Source of the DNA: DP-19 sp036496285
GTDB taxonomy: Bacteria > Desulfobacterota > Binatia > UTPRO1
Reading direction: 5' to 3'
Assembly (NCBI GenBank): GCA_036496285.1
Contig: DASXLI010000098.1
Span: 59,193-123,192, forward strand
DNA length: 64,000 bases
Shown here: positions 1 to 7,822 of the stretch, piece after piece
Layout of the letters: every line of letters begins with the position of its first letter
Numbering within the stretch: position 1 is the first letter of the stretch
Made by a program: the position numbers and the translations under genes
The notes under the pieces: generated by a model
Seen by the model: only the letters and a program-made list of their open reading frames with translations
The model's database searches: none
What the model was told of the DNA's origin: nothing

Positions 1-746
1 TGGCGCTGACGTTCCTCGAGGAGCAGGAGCCGCCCAATCTCGCGGGCGCGTCGGCCATCGCCCTCAGCGCCGATGGCGCGCACGTCTATGCGGTAGCCCG
101 CAACTCGGTGGTTGTATTGAAGACCGATAGCTGCGGCAATGGAAACCGTGGTCCGGACGAGCAGTGCGACGACGGCAACGTGGCGGGTGGTGACGGGTGC
201 TCCCCGACGTGTCGCCTCGAGCTCTGCGCCCCGACGCTGATGTCGGGGTGCCGGCTGTCGGAGCCCGGCCGGTCGAAGCTGTCGATCAAGGACAAAACGG
301 GCGGCAATCGAGACAAGTTCGAGTGGAATTTCCGTGGTCAGGCGACCTCCGTCATCGAGTTCGGAAACCCGACGAGCAGCGCCAGTTACGTCATCTGCCT
401 GTATGATGCGTCGGGCAATCTGCAACCCATCCTGAATCTCGACGCGCCCGCCGGTACAGCTTGGGAGCCCAAGTCCACTGGTTACGTCTACAAGAGCAAG
501 TTGCTGACGCCTGATGGCTTGACGGCGGCGACCTTGCGGGAAGGTGCTGAGGACGGGAAGACGCAGGTGAGGTTCAAGGGGCAACGCACCAATCTGCTTC
601 TTCCCCCCGGCTTGCCGCTGGTTGCGCCAGTCGTCGTGCAGGTGCGGAATACCGATACGAGTGTGTGTTGGGAAGCCACGTACACCACCATCACCGTGGT
701 TCCCGGCACCAACGGTTCCTCGTCCATAAAGGAGTTCGACAACTGA
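1..746 (+). CDS. Propeller-type protein with Myxococcus-type Cys-rich repeat (5' partial)
   Basis: The reading frame is open from the window edge (first full codon at base 3), so the start lies outside. The first visible residues (ALSADGAHVYAV) look like a blade of a seven-bladed YVTN/lactonase-like beta-propeller. They are followed by one Cys-rich repeat of the DUF4215 type (CGNGNRGPDEQCDDGN, then GDGCSPTC). The last 150 residues form a beta-rich domain that I do not recognise. Such repeats are typical of secreted or surface proteins of deltaproteobacterial lineages, so an extracytoplasmic location is inferred. The function is unknown. Assignment of the Cys-rich repeat is firm; the propeller call rests on one repeat. 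Confidence 0.75.
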   Translation, partial: ALTFLEEQEPPNLAGASAIALSADGAHVYAVARNSVVVLKTDSCGNGNRGPDEQCDDGNVAGGDGCSPTCRLELCAPTLMSGCRLSEPGRSKLSIKDKTGGNRDKFEWNFRGQATSVIEFGNPTSSASYVICLYDASGNLQPILNLDAPAGTAWEPKSTGYVYKSKLLTPDGLTAATLREGAEDGKTQVRFKGQRTNLLLPPGLPLVAPVVVQVRNTDTSVCWEATYTTITVVPGTNGSSSIKEFDN

Positions 747-789
747 CCGGCTCGTCTCTCCTTGCAGGCGAACCGACCGCGTAGGTGAG

Positions 790-842
790 CGGAGGGGGTG
801 GGATTCGAACCCACGAGTCCTTGCGGACTGCCGGTTTTCAAG
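790..842 (-). other. 3' half of a tRNA-Ser (candidate attachment-site remnant)
   Basis: On the minus strand this stretch reads as an anticodon loop (CTTGAAA), the 3' anticodon stem strand, a long variable arm with its own small TCC/GGA hairpin, a T arm (GTGGG stem, TTCGAAT loop) and the 3' acceptor strand CCCCTCC with discriminator G. It matches the intact tRNA-Ser at 4006-4090 except in the variable arm and one T-loop base. The match stops exactly at the 5' edge of the anticodon loop. No D arm or 5' acceptor strand follows, so it cannot be a functional tRNA. The different but still paired variable arm suggests it came from another tRNA-Ser allele rather than by local duplication. Confidence 0.75.
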
Positions 843-1089
843 TGCGACGGTCGAGATCCCACACCGTCCTCGATCGTCACCTTGGGTCCCCTTCTCCACA
901 CAGTTATGGCCACCGACCTCCCGTGGAATCTCGGTTCATCCCATCCCGTCTCGGGCAGTTGATGGGGAACTGGATGGGGAATTTCAGGTCGCGAGCGTGA
1001 GAGCCGCAACCACCACGCCAGGGGCTTGTCGTGCGCGTCAAGAAGAGCGCGCCAACGCGACTCCCATGGCGAGATCCGCACGCTGCATG

Positions 1090-1188
1090 TTCTCGATGGA
1101 CGGCTTGACCAAGCTCGGCGTTCCCGGCTCGACCCTGGACTCGAAGATCAGGGCACTAGGCATCCGCAAAGAGCGTTTCAAAGGTTGA
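1090..1188 (+). pseudogene. Remnant of a Fis-type HTH (sigma-54 regulator C-terminus)
   Basis: About 30 residues ending at a stop codon read LGVPGSTLDSKIRALGI followed by RKERFKG. This closely resembles the C-terminal Fis-family helix-turn-helix of sigma-54-dependent activators, where the usual form is RLG-x-STLxSKIRxLGI. The sequence before it in the same frame is not an AAA+ domain, so only the 3' end of such a gene seems to survive here. It sits inside the tRNA-flanked island. A small intact 63-residue ORF can be drawn from base 997, but its N-terminal part looks non-coding. Confidence 0.4.
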
Positions 1189-1203
1189 TGAGTTTTCGAG
1201 CGA

Positions 1204-2580
1204 TCACGGCGCCGCGCGAAGGTCGCCCAGCAGCGTCGGAATGAGCTCGGAGACCGTCGGATGGATGGGGACCGCCCACCGCAAGACCGGCCACGGTTGG
1301 TCGGCGTTCATCATGTCGAGAATGCCGTGAATGGCTTCGTCGCCACCGGTACCGAGGATGGCGGCGCCTAGGATCCGCTGCGTGTCCGCGTCGGTGATCA
1401 CCTTCATGAAGCCGCGTGTCTCACCCTTCTCAATGGCGCGACCGACGCGGGTCATTGGCCGCTGCGCGATGAGCAACCGGCGCCCCGACGAACGTGCTTC
1501 GGCTTCCGTCATGCCGACGCGGCCGAGCGGCGGGTCGATGTAGAGCGCGTAGCCGAGGATGCGGTCGCTCACCTTGCGGCGGGCGCCATCGAGCAGGTTG
1601 GCGGCTACGATCTCGTAGTCGTTGTAGGCGGTGTGGGTGAACGCACCGCGACCGTTGCAATCGCCGATCGCCCAGATGCCGGGGACGTTGGTCCGCAGCT
1701 CGTCGTCGACGGTGATGTAGCCGCGCGCGTCGGTGGCAATGCCGGCGCGATCGAGCCTGAGGTCGCCGCTGTTCGGCGTGCGGCCGACTGCGACGAGCAC
1801 GTGGCTCCCGATCACCTCCCGATCGCCGCTGGTGCAGTCGACACCAACCGCGACGCCGTGCGTATCGGGAGCGAAGCTGATGCACGTCGCATCCGTGCGT
1901 ACGACGATGCCCTCCGCTTCGACGATCTCGCGAATCGCCTGCGAGACGTCGTCGTCCTCGCGCGACGCGAGGCGCGGGCCCTTCTCAACGACGGTCACTC
2001 GGGCACCGAACCGGCGGTACATCTGGGCGAACTCGAGGCCGACGTAGCTGCCGCCCACGATCACGAGGTGCTCCGGCAGGGCATCGAGCGCCACCATGTC
2101 GGCATTGGTGAGGATCTTCACGGTGCCGATGCCGGGCATCGCAGGTACCGTGGCGCGGGCGCCGACGTTCAAGAAGATCCGCGGCGCGGTGAGGAGCGCA
2201 TCGCCGACGCGGACGGTGTCCCGTGACTCGAATCGCGCCTGCCCGCGTACGAGGCTGAGCCCGTGCATGCCAGTCAACCACTTCTCGAGGTTCGCACGCG
2301 CATTGAGCGTCACCGTATGCGAGCGGGCGTGCACCGCGCGCATGTCGACGTGGACGGGCGCGTCGATCACCACGCCGAAGTCGCGCGCCCGTCGTGCCAT
2401 GTGCGCAGCGTACGCGCTCGCGACGAGCGCCTTGGTAGGCATGCAGCCGGTGTTCACGCAGGTGCCGCCCACGAGGTGTCGCTCGATGAGTGCGACCGTC
2501 ATGCCGGCGCCCGTCAGGCGCTCTGCGAGTGACGGGCCGGCTTGGCCGGCGCCGACTACGATGGCGTCGAACGTACTCAC
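1204..2580 (-). CDS. FAD-dependent pyridine nucleotide-disulfide oxidoreductase, RclA/MerA-like
   Basis: The 458-residue product is a class I flavoprotein disulfide reductase. It has an N-terminal FAD-binding GxGxxG region (VVGAGQAG), a redox-active CVNTGC motif near residue 43, a central NAD(P)H-binding GGSYVGLEFAQ region, a second FAD contact (IWAIGDC) and a C-terminal dimerisation domain with HPTVSE. It lacks the N-terminal metal-binding HMA domain and the C-terminal vicinal Cys pair of classical mercuric reductase. The pattern FTHTAYNDYEIV resembles RclA-type copper or reactive-chlorine-response enzymes. The GTG start overlaps the stop of the DUF4126 gene by 4 bases, so the two are probably co-transcribed. 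The substrate is not determined from sequence. Confidence 0.85.
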   Translation of the reverse strand: MSTFDAIVVGAGQAGPSLAERLTGAGMTVALIERHLVGGTCVNTGCMPTKALVASAYAAHMARRARDFGVVIDAPVHVDMRAVHARSHTVTLNARANLEKWLTGMHGLSLVRGQARFESRDTVRVGDALLTAPRIFLNVGARATVPAMPGIGTVKILTNADMVALDALPEHLVIVGGSYVGLEFAQMYRRFGARVTVVEKGPRLASREDDDVSQAIREIVEAEGIVVRTDATCISFAPDTHGVAVGVDCTSGDREVIGSHVLVAVGRTPNSGDLRLDRAGIATDARGYITVDDELRTNVPGIWAIGDCNGRGAFTHTAYNDYEIVAANLLDGARRKVSDRILGYALYIDPPLGRVGMTEAEARSSGRRLLIAQRPMTRVGRAIEKGETRGFMKVITDADTQRILGAAILGTGGDEAIHGILDMMNADQPWPVLRWAVPIHPTVSELIPTLLGDLRAAP

Positions 2581-3047
2581 CGAACGCCCCACGCCCAGGC
2601 GATGCAGAGCGCTGCTCCGATCGCGATTGAGTCCTCGACGAGCGCCGCCGTATGGTCGCTGCGAAAAGCCGCCGCCATCGCTGCGCGCAGTCGAGCGCCG
2701 CCCAACGTACCGGCGACGGCGCCGACCGCACCCGTGAGCGCCCCGACGATTGCCATGCCGCCGCTGCTCCCGATCGTCGCACCGCACAACGCGCCCGAGA
2801 CGAGTCGCGCGCCGAACTGGGGCGGCACCGTCCGACTCGGCGTGGTGGGAAGCTGATCGAGCACCAGCTCGGTCGCCGCGAGCAGCGTGAAGATCCATGG
2901 CGTGAACCGAAACCCCATGAACGCCAAGCGAGCATGCTGGACGTCGATCGCGCCACGACGAGCGGCCCAGCTCACGGCGGCCGGCGCCATGAATGTGCGC
3001 AGGCCGGCGACGACGCCCATGAGAAATGCGAGCAGCACGACGATCAT
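2577..3047 (-). CDS. DUF4126 family membrane protein
   Basis: The 156-residue product is hydrophobic, with about four predicted membrane segments and glycine-rich helices. It has the DUF4126 signature: an early GLRTFMAPA motif and a later GARLVSGALCGA segment. The ATG start is preceded by CGGAGGG at good spacing. Its stop overlaps the GTG start of the downstream flavoprotein gene, so it is the first gene of a two-gene operon. The biochemical role of the family is unknown; an inner-membrane location is inferred. Confidence 0.8.
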   Translation of the reverse strand: MIVVLLAFLMGVVAGLRTFMAPAAVSWAARRGAIDVQHARLAFMGFRFTPWIFTLLAATELVLDQLPTTPSRTVPPQFGARLVSGALCGATIGSSGGMAIVGALTGAVGAVAGTLGGARLRAAMAAAFRSDHTAALVEDSIAIGAALCIAWAWGVR

Positions 3048-3220
3048 GATCGCCCTCCGTTGCCTGGATCACACTGTACGGTCTACGTTCAGTCAATGCC
3101 ACGAACGCGCACGAGCGAGGGTCTTCTGATGCAAAACAGGCTTCAATCGCGACCGGACTTGCTTCTACTCCTCTCCTTGCTGCTGGCCATTCTGCTGACT
3201 CCGGTGTTGGACCGCGATGG

Positions 3221-3685
3221 TTGGCGCCGGCTGTGGTCGCGGGAAACACGTTCAGCAGCCGAGCACTGACAGTGATTCGATGGGGATCTCTGGCCGCGTT
3301 CTTCGCGCTTGCTGCTGCGGGTCTGTTCTCGTATCTCAGGAGTTCTCGTATTGTTACGCAGGCCCACCTCTATACGGCCGTCAACATCTACCTCTTGCTG
3401 GCGTTGTTGTGGGCATCGCTATACTTGGCGATGGATGCGTTCCATCCGGGCTCAATCCAGATCGGCAGCCATCCAGCCGAGCGTGACACAGACCTGCTCT
3501 ATTTCAGCCTGATCACGCTCTCGACAATCGGGTACGGCGATGTAGTGCCGCTTGGCGGGGAAGCCCGCATACTGGCGGCCCTCGAGGGGGTGACCGGCGT
3601 TCTCTACATAGCGATCACGGTGGCGCTCTTGGTCAGCAGGTTCAGATCAGAGCCCTCGGATTCATCGGACGTAACTCCACGATGA
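3221..3685 (+). CDS. Two-TM potassium channel family protein, probably truncated by frameshift
   Basis: The 154-residue frame encodes three hydrophobic segments and a pore loop with the K+ selectivity filter TIGYGDV, as in the Ion_trans_2 family. The apparent start is a TTG without a clear ribosome site. An upstream frame starting with ATG at 3129 encodes a basic N-terminus followed by a Leu-rich membrane segment (LLLLLSLLLAILLTPVL). That is what this family normally carries before the part seen here, but it ends at 3269 in a different frame, and a further N-terminal membrane helix seems to be missing. The gene is therefore probably damaged by a deletion and frameshift. The downstream piece alone might still be expressed. 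Confidence 0.6.
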   Translation: MAPAVVAGNTFSSRALTVIRWGSLAAFFALAAAGLFSYLRSSRIVTQAHLYTAVNIYLLLALLWASLYLAMDAFHPGSIQIGSHPAERDTDLLYFSLITLSTIGYGDVVPLGGEARILAALEGVTGVLYIAITVALLVSRFRSEPSDSSDVTPR

Positions 3686-3689
3686 TAAG

Positions 3690-3800
3690 TGGGCCGAGAG
3701 ACGGGCGCGCAGCCTCCGGGCGCGACGACCTGCTCTCCCGGCGTCGCCCACCCGCCGCCGAGCGCCTTGTAGAGGTTCACGACCGCGAGGAGCTGAGTCC
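3690..3800 (-). pseudogene. Remnant of RND efflux outer-membrane factor (NodT-type) C-terminus
   Basis: On the minus strand a frame reads LLAVVNLYKALGGGW followed by ATPGEQVVAPGG. The pattern VxLYKALGGGW is the hallmark C-terminal segment of NodT/OprM-type outer-membrane factors of RND efflux systems. Upstream sequence up to the tRNA does not keep one open frame for the rest of the protein, and no efflux pump or adaptor gene is nearby. It is read as a leftover 3' end of a gene cut by rearrangement next to the tRNA-Ser. Confidence 0.5.
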
Positions 3801-4005
3801 TACCAGCGCGGCCTCTCCACGTTTCCCGACGTCCGCGAGTCCGCGCGCAATCTGGAACGGGCGCCGCGCATCAGGCGGCACGCGCCGAGGTACTGATCCA
3901 TGCCGCTGCCCTCGCGTCCAGCAGCGGCGATCTGGCGCGTCCGACCGTCACGCAGCCGTAGGCACCAAACGGACCAGGTACCGCGAAGCGATCGCCGTAA
4001 GTGAG

Positions 4006-4090
4006 CGGAGGGGGTGGGATTTGAACCCACGAGGGCTCGCGCCCTGCCGGTTTTCAAGACCGGTGCCTTCAACCGCTCGGCCACCCCTCC
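4006..4090 (-). tRNA. tRNA-Ser (anticodon UGA)
   Basis: The minus strand folds as a complete 85-nucleotide class II tRNA. The acceptor stem is GGAGGGG/CCCCTCC, the D arm GCC...GGC with AGCGGTTGAA in the loop, and the anticodon stem CCGGT/ACCGG with loop CTTGAAA (anticodon TGA). A long variable arm GGGCGCGAGCCC and a T arm GTGGG-TTCAAAT-CCCAC follow. The discriminator is G and CCA is not encoded. The long variable arm and the anticodon agree on serine. A displaced 3' half copy at 790-842 suggests the gene served as an integration site. Confidence 0.96.
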
Positions 4091-4275
4091 GTAGTCGCTA
4101 GATCAGACGCTTACGGTTTTCGTCTTCGCGTCGCAATCGGCGCTGGTCATGGCGGATACGCCCTCTGAGAGGGTTTTGCCCTACGAGCCCCCGCCTACAA
4201 TCTCCACCAGCGCCTCGAAACCAATTGGATCTGCGCGGCATCACACGACCGTGCTCGCCGAATGATGGAGCGACG

Positions 4276-5154
4276 ATGGGACTCTCATGGCAGCAGGGCC
4301 CCTTGGGGCTCAATCCAAACGGAGACTTTCTCGCATCGAGCCCAATGCCCGAGCGGCTGCTCTTCGCAGAACCGCTACGCCGCAGGATGAGCGTCGAGCT
4401 CCGCGGGAGGATCGTCGCCCGAAGCGACGATGCCGTACTCCTCTTCGAGCCAGGTCGCTACCCGGTTGCCTACTTCCCTCTCGGCGATGTTCCCGCCGGG
4501 GTCCTACAGGCCACCGACCACCGGACTACCCACCCGGACCTCGGCGAAGCGCAATGGTTCGACGTCGTTGGCGGTGAGGGCCACGTCGCGCGGCGCGGCG
4601 CTTGGCAGCACGTCGACCCGCCCCCGCAAGCCGCGGTATTGCGCGACAGCGTCGCGTTCGCGTGGCGGACGATGGACGCCTTCTACGAAGAAGACGAGCG
4701 CATTCTCGGCCACGCCGCCGATCCGTACCACCGGATCGACATCCGACGCAGCTCCCGCCACCTCGTCGTGCGGAAGGGCGATCAACTCGTCGCGGACACC
4801 CATACCCCGCTGGTGCTCTACGAGTCTGGTTTCGCCCCACGCTGGTACGTTCCGCGCGCAGACGTGCTCTCCGAGACTCTGCACCCGGCCGAGGAGCAGA
4901 CCTTCTGCCCGTACAAGGGTCTGGCGTCGTACTACGACATCGGCGACGCGCGAAGAGCGGCCTGGTCGTATCGAGCTCCGCTCGAATCGATGGCTCGCAT
5001 CGCCGACCTGATCTCCTTCGAAGCCGACAAGGTGGAGATCATGATCGACGGCCAGAAGCTCGAGCCCGTTCCCGGCCAAACCGTCCTCGCGCACGGCCCG
5101 GACCGCAATCTCAGCGTGGACGAGGTCGGCGGCATCCGGGACGTGCGGGGATGA
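4276..5154 (+). CDS. DUF427 domain protein (two tandem DUF427 domains)
   Basis: The product of 292 residues contains two DUF427-type beta domains. The second one carries the recognisable series SRHLVVRKGDQLVADT, VLYESGFAPRWYVPRADV and TFCPYKGLASYYDI. An ATG with GGAG five bases upstream is preferred over the longer frame that begins at 4225. The last codons overlap the ATG of the next gene, so it leads a four-gene operon with the MOSC-reductase fusion, the hydrolase and DoxX. No enzymatic activity is established for DUF427 to my knowledge. Confidence 0.85.
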   Translation: MGLSWQQGPLGLNPNGDFLASSPMPERLLFAEPLRRRMSVELRGRIVARSDDAVLLFEPGRYPVAYFPLGDVPAGVLQATDHRTTHPDLGEAQWFDVVGGEGHVARRGAWQHVDPPPQAAVLRDSVAFAWRTMDAFYEEDERILGHAADPYHRIDIRRSSRHLVVRKGDQLVADTHTPLVLYESGFAPRWYVPRADVLSETLHPAEEQTFCPYKGLASYYDIGDARRAAWSYRAPLESMARIADLISFEADKVEIMIDGQKLEPVPGQTVLAHGPDRNLSVDEVGGIRDVRG

Positions 5155-6947
5155 GCTCGCCGTCGTCGGGGGGCGACCGAATCCAGCCGGGAGCGCACGC
5201 CGTGGGCACCTTGCTGTCCGTGAACATCGGCGCGCCGAAGGATGTGCCCTGGCGAGGGAAGACCGTGTTCACTGGCGTGTTCAAGCACGCCGTCACCGGT
5301 CCTCGCCGGGTACGCAAGCTCAACGTCGACGGCGACGGACAAGGCGATCTGGCTGGGCACGGCGGCGAGCATCGCGCCGTATTCGTCTACCAGCTCGACT
5401 CGTATCGCTACTGGGAACGTGAGCTCGGACGAAGCGACTTCGTTTATGGACAGTTCGGCGAGAATTTCACCGTGGAGGGATTGAGCGACGACCAGGTATG
5501 CATCGGCGATCGCTACCAGATCGGGAGCGCGGTCTTCGAGGTCACCCAACCCCGGGTGACATGTTACCGCGTCGGGATTCGAATGAACGACCCGCGCATT
5601 CCCGCCCTGCTCGTCTCACACCACCGCCCGGGTTTCTACTTTCGCGTGCTCGAAGAGGGCGAGGTGCAGGCGGGAGACACGATCGTCAAGCTGGCCCCAG
5701 GGCCGGAACAGATGACGGTCGCGGAGGTCGACGCGCTTCTCTATCTCCCGGCGCACCCGCGGCAGCATCTGCTCCGAGCGCTTCGAATCCCCGCCCTCAG
5801 CACGGGCTGGCAAGCCTCGTTTCGCGCCCTCCTCGCAGGAGAGGCTGGCGGCGGCAACGTCGGGTTGGCGGCACAGAGTCCGCCACCGGCCTGGCCCGGT
5901 TTCCGGCCGCTGATCGTCGCCGGCATCGAGCGAGAGACCGACTCGGTCGTCTCCATCCGCCTCGAGGGCTCCGACGGACCGCCGCCCGCCGCGCGCCCGG
6001 GTCAGTACCTCACACTGCGTGTCCAGCCCGACGGCGCGCACGGGCCGGTCCTCCGCAACTACTCCCTGTCCGGGCCGCCTGGCGCCGGCTACTACCGCAT
6101 CAGCGTCAAGCGCGAACCCGGCGGCACCGCCAGCGGCTATCTGCACACGCAGCTGACGGTCGGCGACCATCTCGACATCGCCGCACCGCGCGGCACCTTC
6201 ATCCTCGACGCGACTCGTGCCCCGCTGCTCCTCATCAGCGCCGGCATCGGCGCGACGCCACTGCTCGCCATGCTTCACGCACTGGCGGCCGAGCATTCCG
6301 AACGGGAGATCTGGTGGCTGCATGTCGCACGCAGCCGCCGAGACCAGTGCTTCGCCGCCGAGGCTCGCGCCCTCCTCGCTTCTCTCCCACACGTACGCAC
6401 CCACGTCTGCTTCAGCCGTCCCGCCCCTTCCGACATCGAAGGCCGCGACTTCGACAGCGTCGGCCGTCTCTCGGCTTCCCTGCTCGCCGATCTCGAGCTG
6501 CCGCGCGACGCCGGGGCCTACCTCTGCGGGCCGGCATCATTCATGGAGGAGATCAGCGCCGCCCTCGTCGCGATCGGCCTCGACGCCTCCCGCATCCACA
6601 CCGAGCTATTCGGGCCCACACCGAGTCAGACGCCCGGCATCGCCGCACGGCCCGTGCGGTCGCCGCACCCACCCGCCCGCCGACCAGGAAGCGGCCCGGC
6701 GATCGAGTTTGCTCGCAGCAATCTCAGCGTCCGCTGGAGCGACGACTACGCCAACCTCCTCGAGCTCGCCGAGGCCTGCGACGTACCCGTCCGCTGGTCC
6801 TGCCGCACCGGGGTCTGCCATACGTGCGAGACGGCGCTCATTGCCGGCAAGGTCGACTACAGCCCCGACCCGGTCAACTCCCCCGCCGACGGCAGCACTC
6901 TCATCTGCTGCGCGCAGCCGCGCGACCACCTGGTCCTCGACCTATGA
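5151..6947 (+). CDS. MOSC domain-FAD/NAD(P) oxidoreductase-2Fe-2S ferredoxin fusion
   Basis: The 598-residue protein joins a YiiM-like MOSC domain (about residues 10-225, with VTCYRVGI carrying the likely molybdenum-ligand cysteine) to a ferredoxin-NADP reductase module and a plant-type 2Fe-2S domain. The FAD part (about 245-345) has the RNYSLSGPP motif. The NAD(P) part (350-480) has LLISAGIGATPLLAML. The ferredoxin part (510-598) has SCRTGVCHTC plus a later CC. This is the logic of a self-sufficient molybdenum reductase: electrons from NAD(P)H pass through FAD and the cluster to a Mo cofactor that may reduce N-hydroxylated or similar substrates. The start overlaps the DUF427 stop (ATGA). The substrate is inferred only. 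Confidence 0.88.
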   Translation: MSSPSSGGDRIQPGAHAVGTLLSVNIGAPKDVPWRGKTVFTGVFKHAVTGPRRVRKLNVDGDGQGDLAGHGGEHRAVFVYQLDSYRYWERELGRSDFVYGQFGENFTVEGLSDDQVCIGDRYQIGSAVFEVTQPRVTCYRVGIRMNDPRIPALLVSHHRPGFYFRVLEEGEVQAGDTIVKLAPGPEQMTVAEVDALLYLPAHPRQHLLRALRIPALSTGWQASFRALLAGEAGGGNVGLAAQSPPPAWPGFRPLIVAGIERETDSVVSIRLEGSDGPPPAARPGQYLTLRVQPDGAHGPVLRNYSLSGPPGAGYYRISVKREPGGTASGYLHTQLTVGDHLDIAAPRGTFILDATRAPLLLISAGIGATPLLAMLHALAAEHSEREIWWLHVARSRRDQCFAAEARALLASLPHVRTHVCFSRPAPSDIEGRDFDSVGRLSASLLADLELPRDAGAYLCGPASFMEEISAALVAIGLDASRIHTELFGPTPSQTPGIAARPVRSPHPPARRPGSGPAIEFARSNLSVRWSDDYANLLELAEACDVPVRWSCRTGVCHTCETALIAGKVDYSPDPVNSPADGSTLICCAQPRDHLVLDL

Positions 6948-6970
6948 GCCATAGGGCGAAAGGAGTTGCC

Positions 6971-7822
6971 ATGAGCACGGTTACCTACCGGAATGTGGAC
7001 GTCGACGGCATCAAGGTCTTCTATCGCGAGGCCGGTCCGAACGACGCGCCAACGATCTTGCTGTTGCACGGCTTTCCGACCGCCGGCCACATGTTCCGCA
7101 ATCTCATCCCGCTGCTGGCAGACCGGTTCCACCTCGTCGCTCCCGACCTGCCGGCGTTTGGGCAGTCCGACATGCCGGCGCGCGGCGCCTTCACGTACAC
7201 GTTCGAGAGCATCACGAACGTCATCGATCGCTTCACGGAGGTGATTGGCCTCAATCGCTTCGCCGTGTACGTCTTCGACTACGGAGCGCCCGTCGGCTTC
7301 CGCCTCGCGGTTCGGCATCCGGAGCGCGTCACCGCGATCATCTCCCAGAACGGCAACGCCTATGAAGAAGGGCTGAGCGACGGCTGGAGCCCCATTCAAG
7401 CCTATTGGCGAGAACCGTCGCCGGCCAACCGGGAGGCGCTCCGCAGCTTCCTCACGCCCGACACGACGCGCTGGCAATACACGCACGGCGTCCCTGACGC
7501 GACCGCGGTCTCTCCGGACGGCTATTCGCTCGACAGCTTCTACTTGGCCCGCCCGGGCGCCGACGAGATCCAGTTGGACCTGTTCGGCGACTACAAGAGC
7601 AATGTCGCGCTCTACCCGACGTTCCAGAGCTACTTCCGGACGAACAAGCCGCGCTTCCTCGCGGTATGGGGCAAGAACGATCCCTTCTTCCTGCCGCGGG
7701 GTGCCGAGGCGTTCAAACGCGACAATCCCGATGCGATGGTCCATTTCTTCGACACGGGCCACTTCGCGCTCGAGACCCATGCGAAGGAGATCGCGGCGAC
7801 CATCCGCGACTTCTTGTCATGA
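6971..7822 (+). CDS. Alpha/beta hydrolase with Asp nucleophile (dehalogenase/epoxide hydrolase-like)
   Basis: The 283-residue protein has the alpha/beta hydrolase oxyanion motif LLLHGFPT and a nucleophile elbow VFDYGAPVG. There the nucleophile position is Asp103 instead of Ser, as in haloalkane dehalogenases and epoxide hydrolases. The likely acid is Asp237 (GKNDPFF) and the base His264 (TGHFALE). The ATG is preceded by AGGAG. Its stop overlaps the DoxX start by 4 bases, and it follows the MOSC-reductase gene by 23 bases, so it belongs to the same operon. The exact substrate is not evident. Confidence 0.85.
   Translation: MSTVTYRNVDVDGIKVFYREAGPNDAPTILLLHGFPTAGHMFRNLIPLLADRFHLVAPDLPAFGQSDMPARGAFTYTFESITNVIDRFTEVIGLNRFAVYVFDYGAPVGFRLAVRHPERVTAIISQNGNAYEEGLSDGWSPIQAYWREPSPANREALRSFLTPDTTRWQYTHGVPDATAVSPDGYSLDSFYLARPGADEIQLDLFGDYKSNVALYPTFQSYFRTNKPRFLAVWGKNDPFFLPRGAEAFKRDNPDAMVHFFDTGHFALETHAKEIAATIRDFLS

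Larger units (their letters stand above)
790..4090. mobile_element. Decayed element integrated at tRNA-Ser (candidate)
   Basis: An intact minus-strand tRNA-Ser lies at the right end and a second copy of only its 3' half lies at the left end, in the same orientation and downstream of the tRNA. This is the arrangement left when a site-specific element integrates in a tRNA anticodon loop and displaces the original 3' half. The interval between them holds a flavoprotein gene, a DUF4126 gene, a K+ channel gene that looks damaged, and two short gene remnants. It looks less GC-rich than its surroundings in places. No integrase is visible, so this would be a decayed remnant. The mobile origin is an inference. 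Confidence 0.4.

Noticed and set aside
790..842. A second functional tRNA-Ser gene
   Set aside because: There is no 5' acceptor strand, D arm or 5' anticodon stem strand after the anticodon loop, so it is only a 3' half.
1204..3249. A 681-residue fusion of the flavoprotein with an N-terminal extension
   Set aside because: The extension runs antisense-like through the DUF4126 gene in another frame. The flavoprotein has its own GTG start overlapping the DUF4126 stop and the DUF4126 gene has its own ribosome site.
4602..5150. N-terminal extension of the MOSC fusion
   Set aside because: The extension is Arg/Pro-rich and overlaps the DUF427 gene; the ATG overlapping the DUF427 stop gives the family N-terminus.
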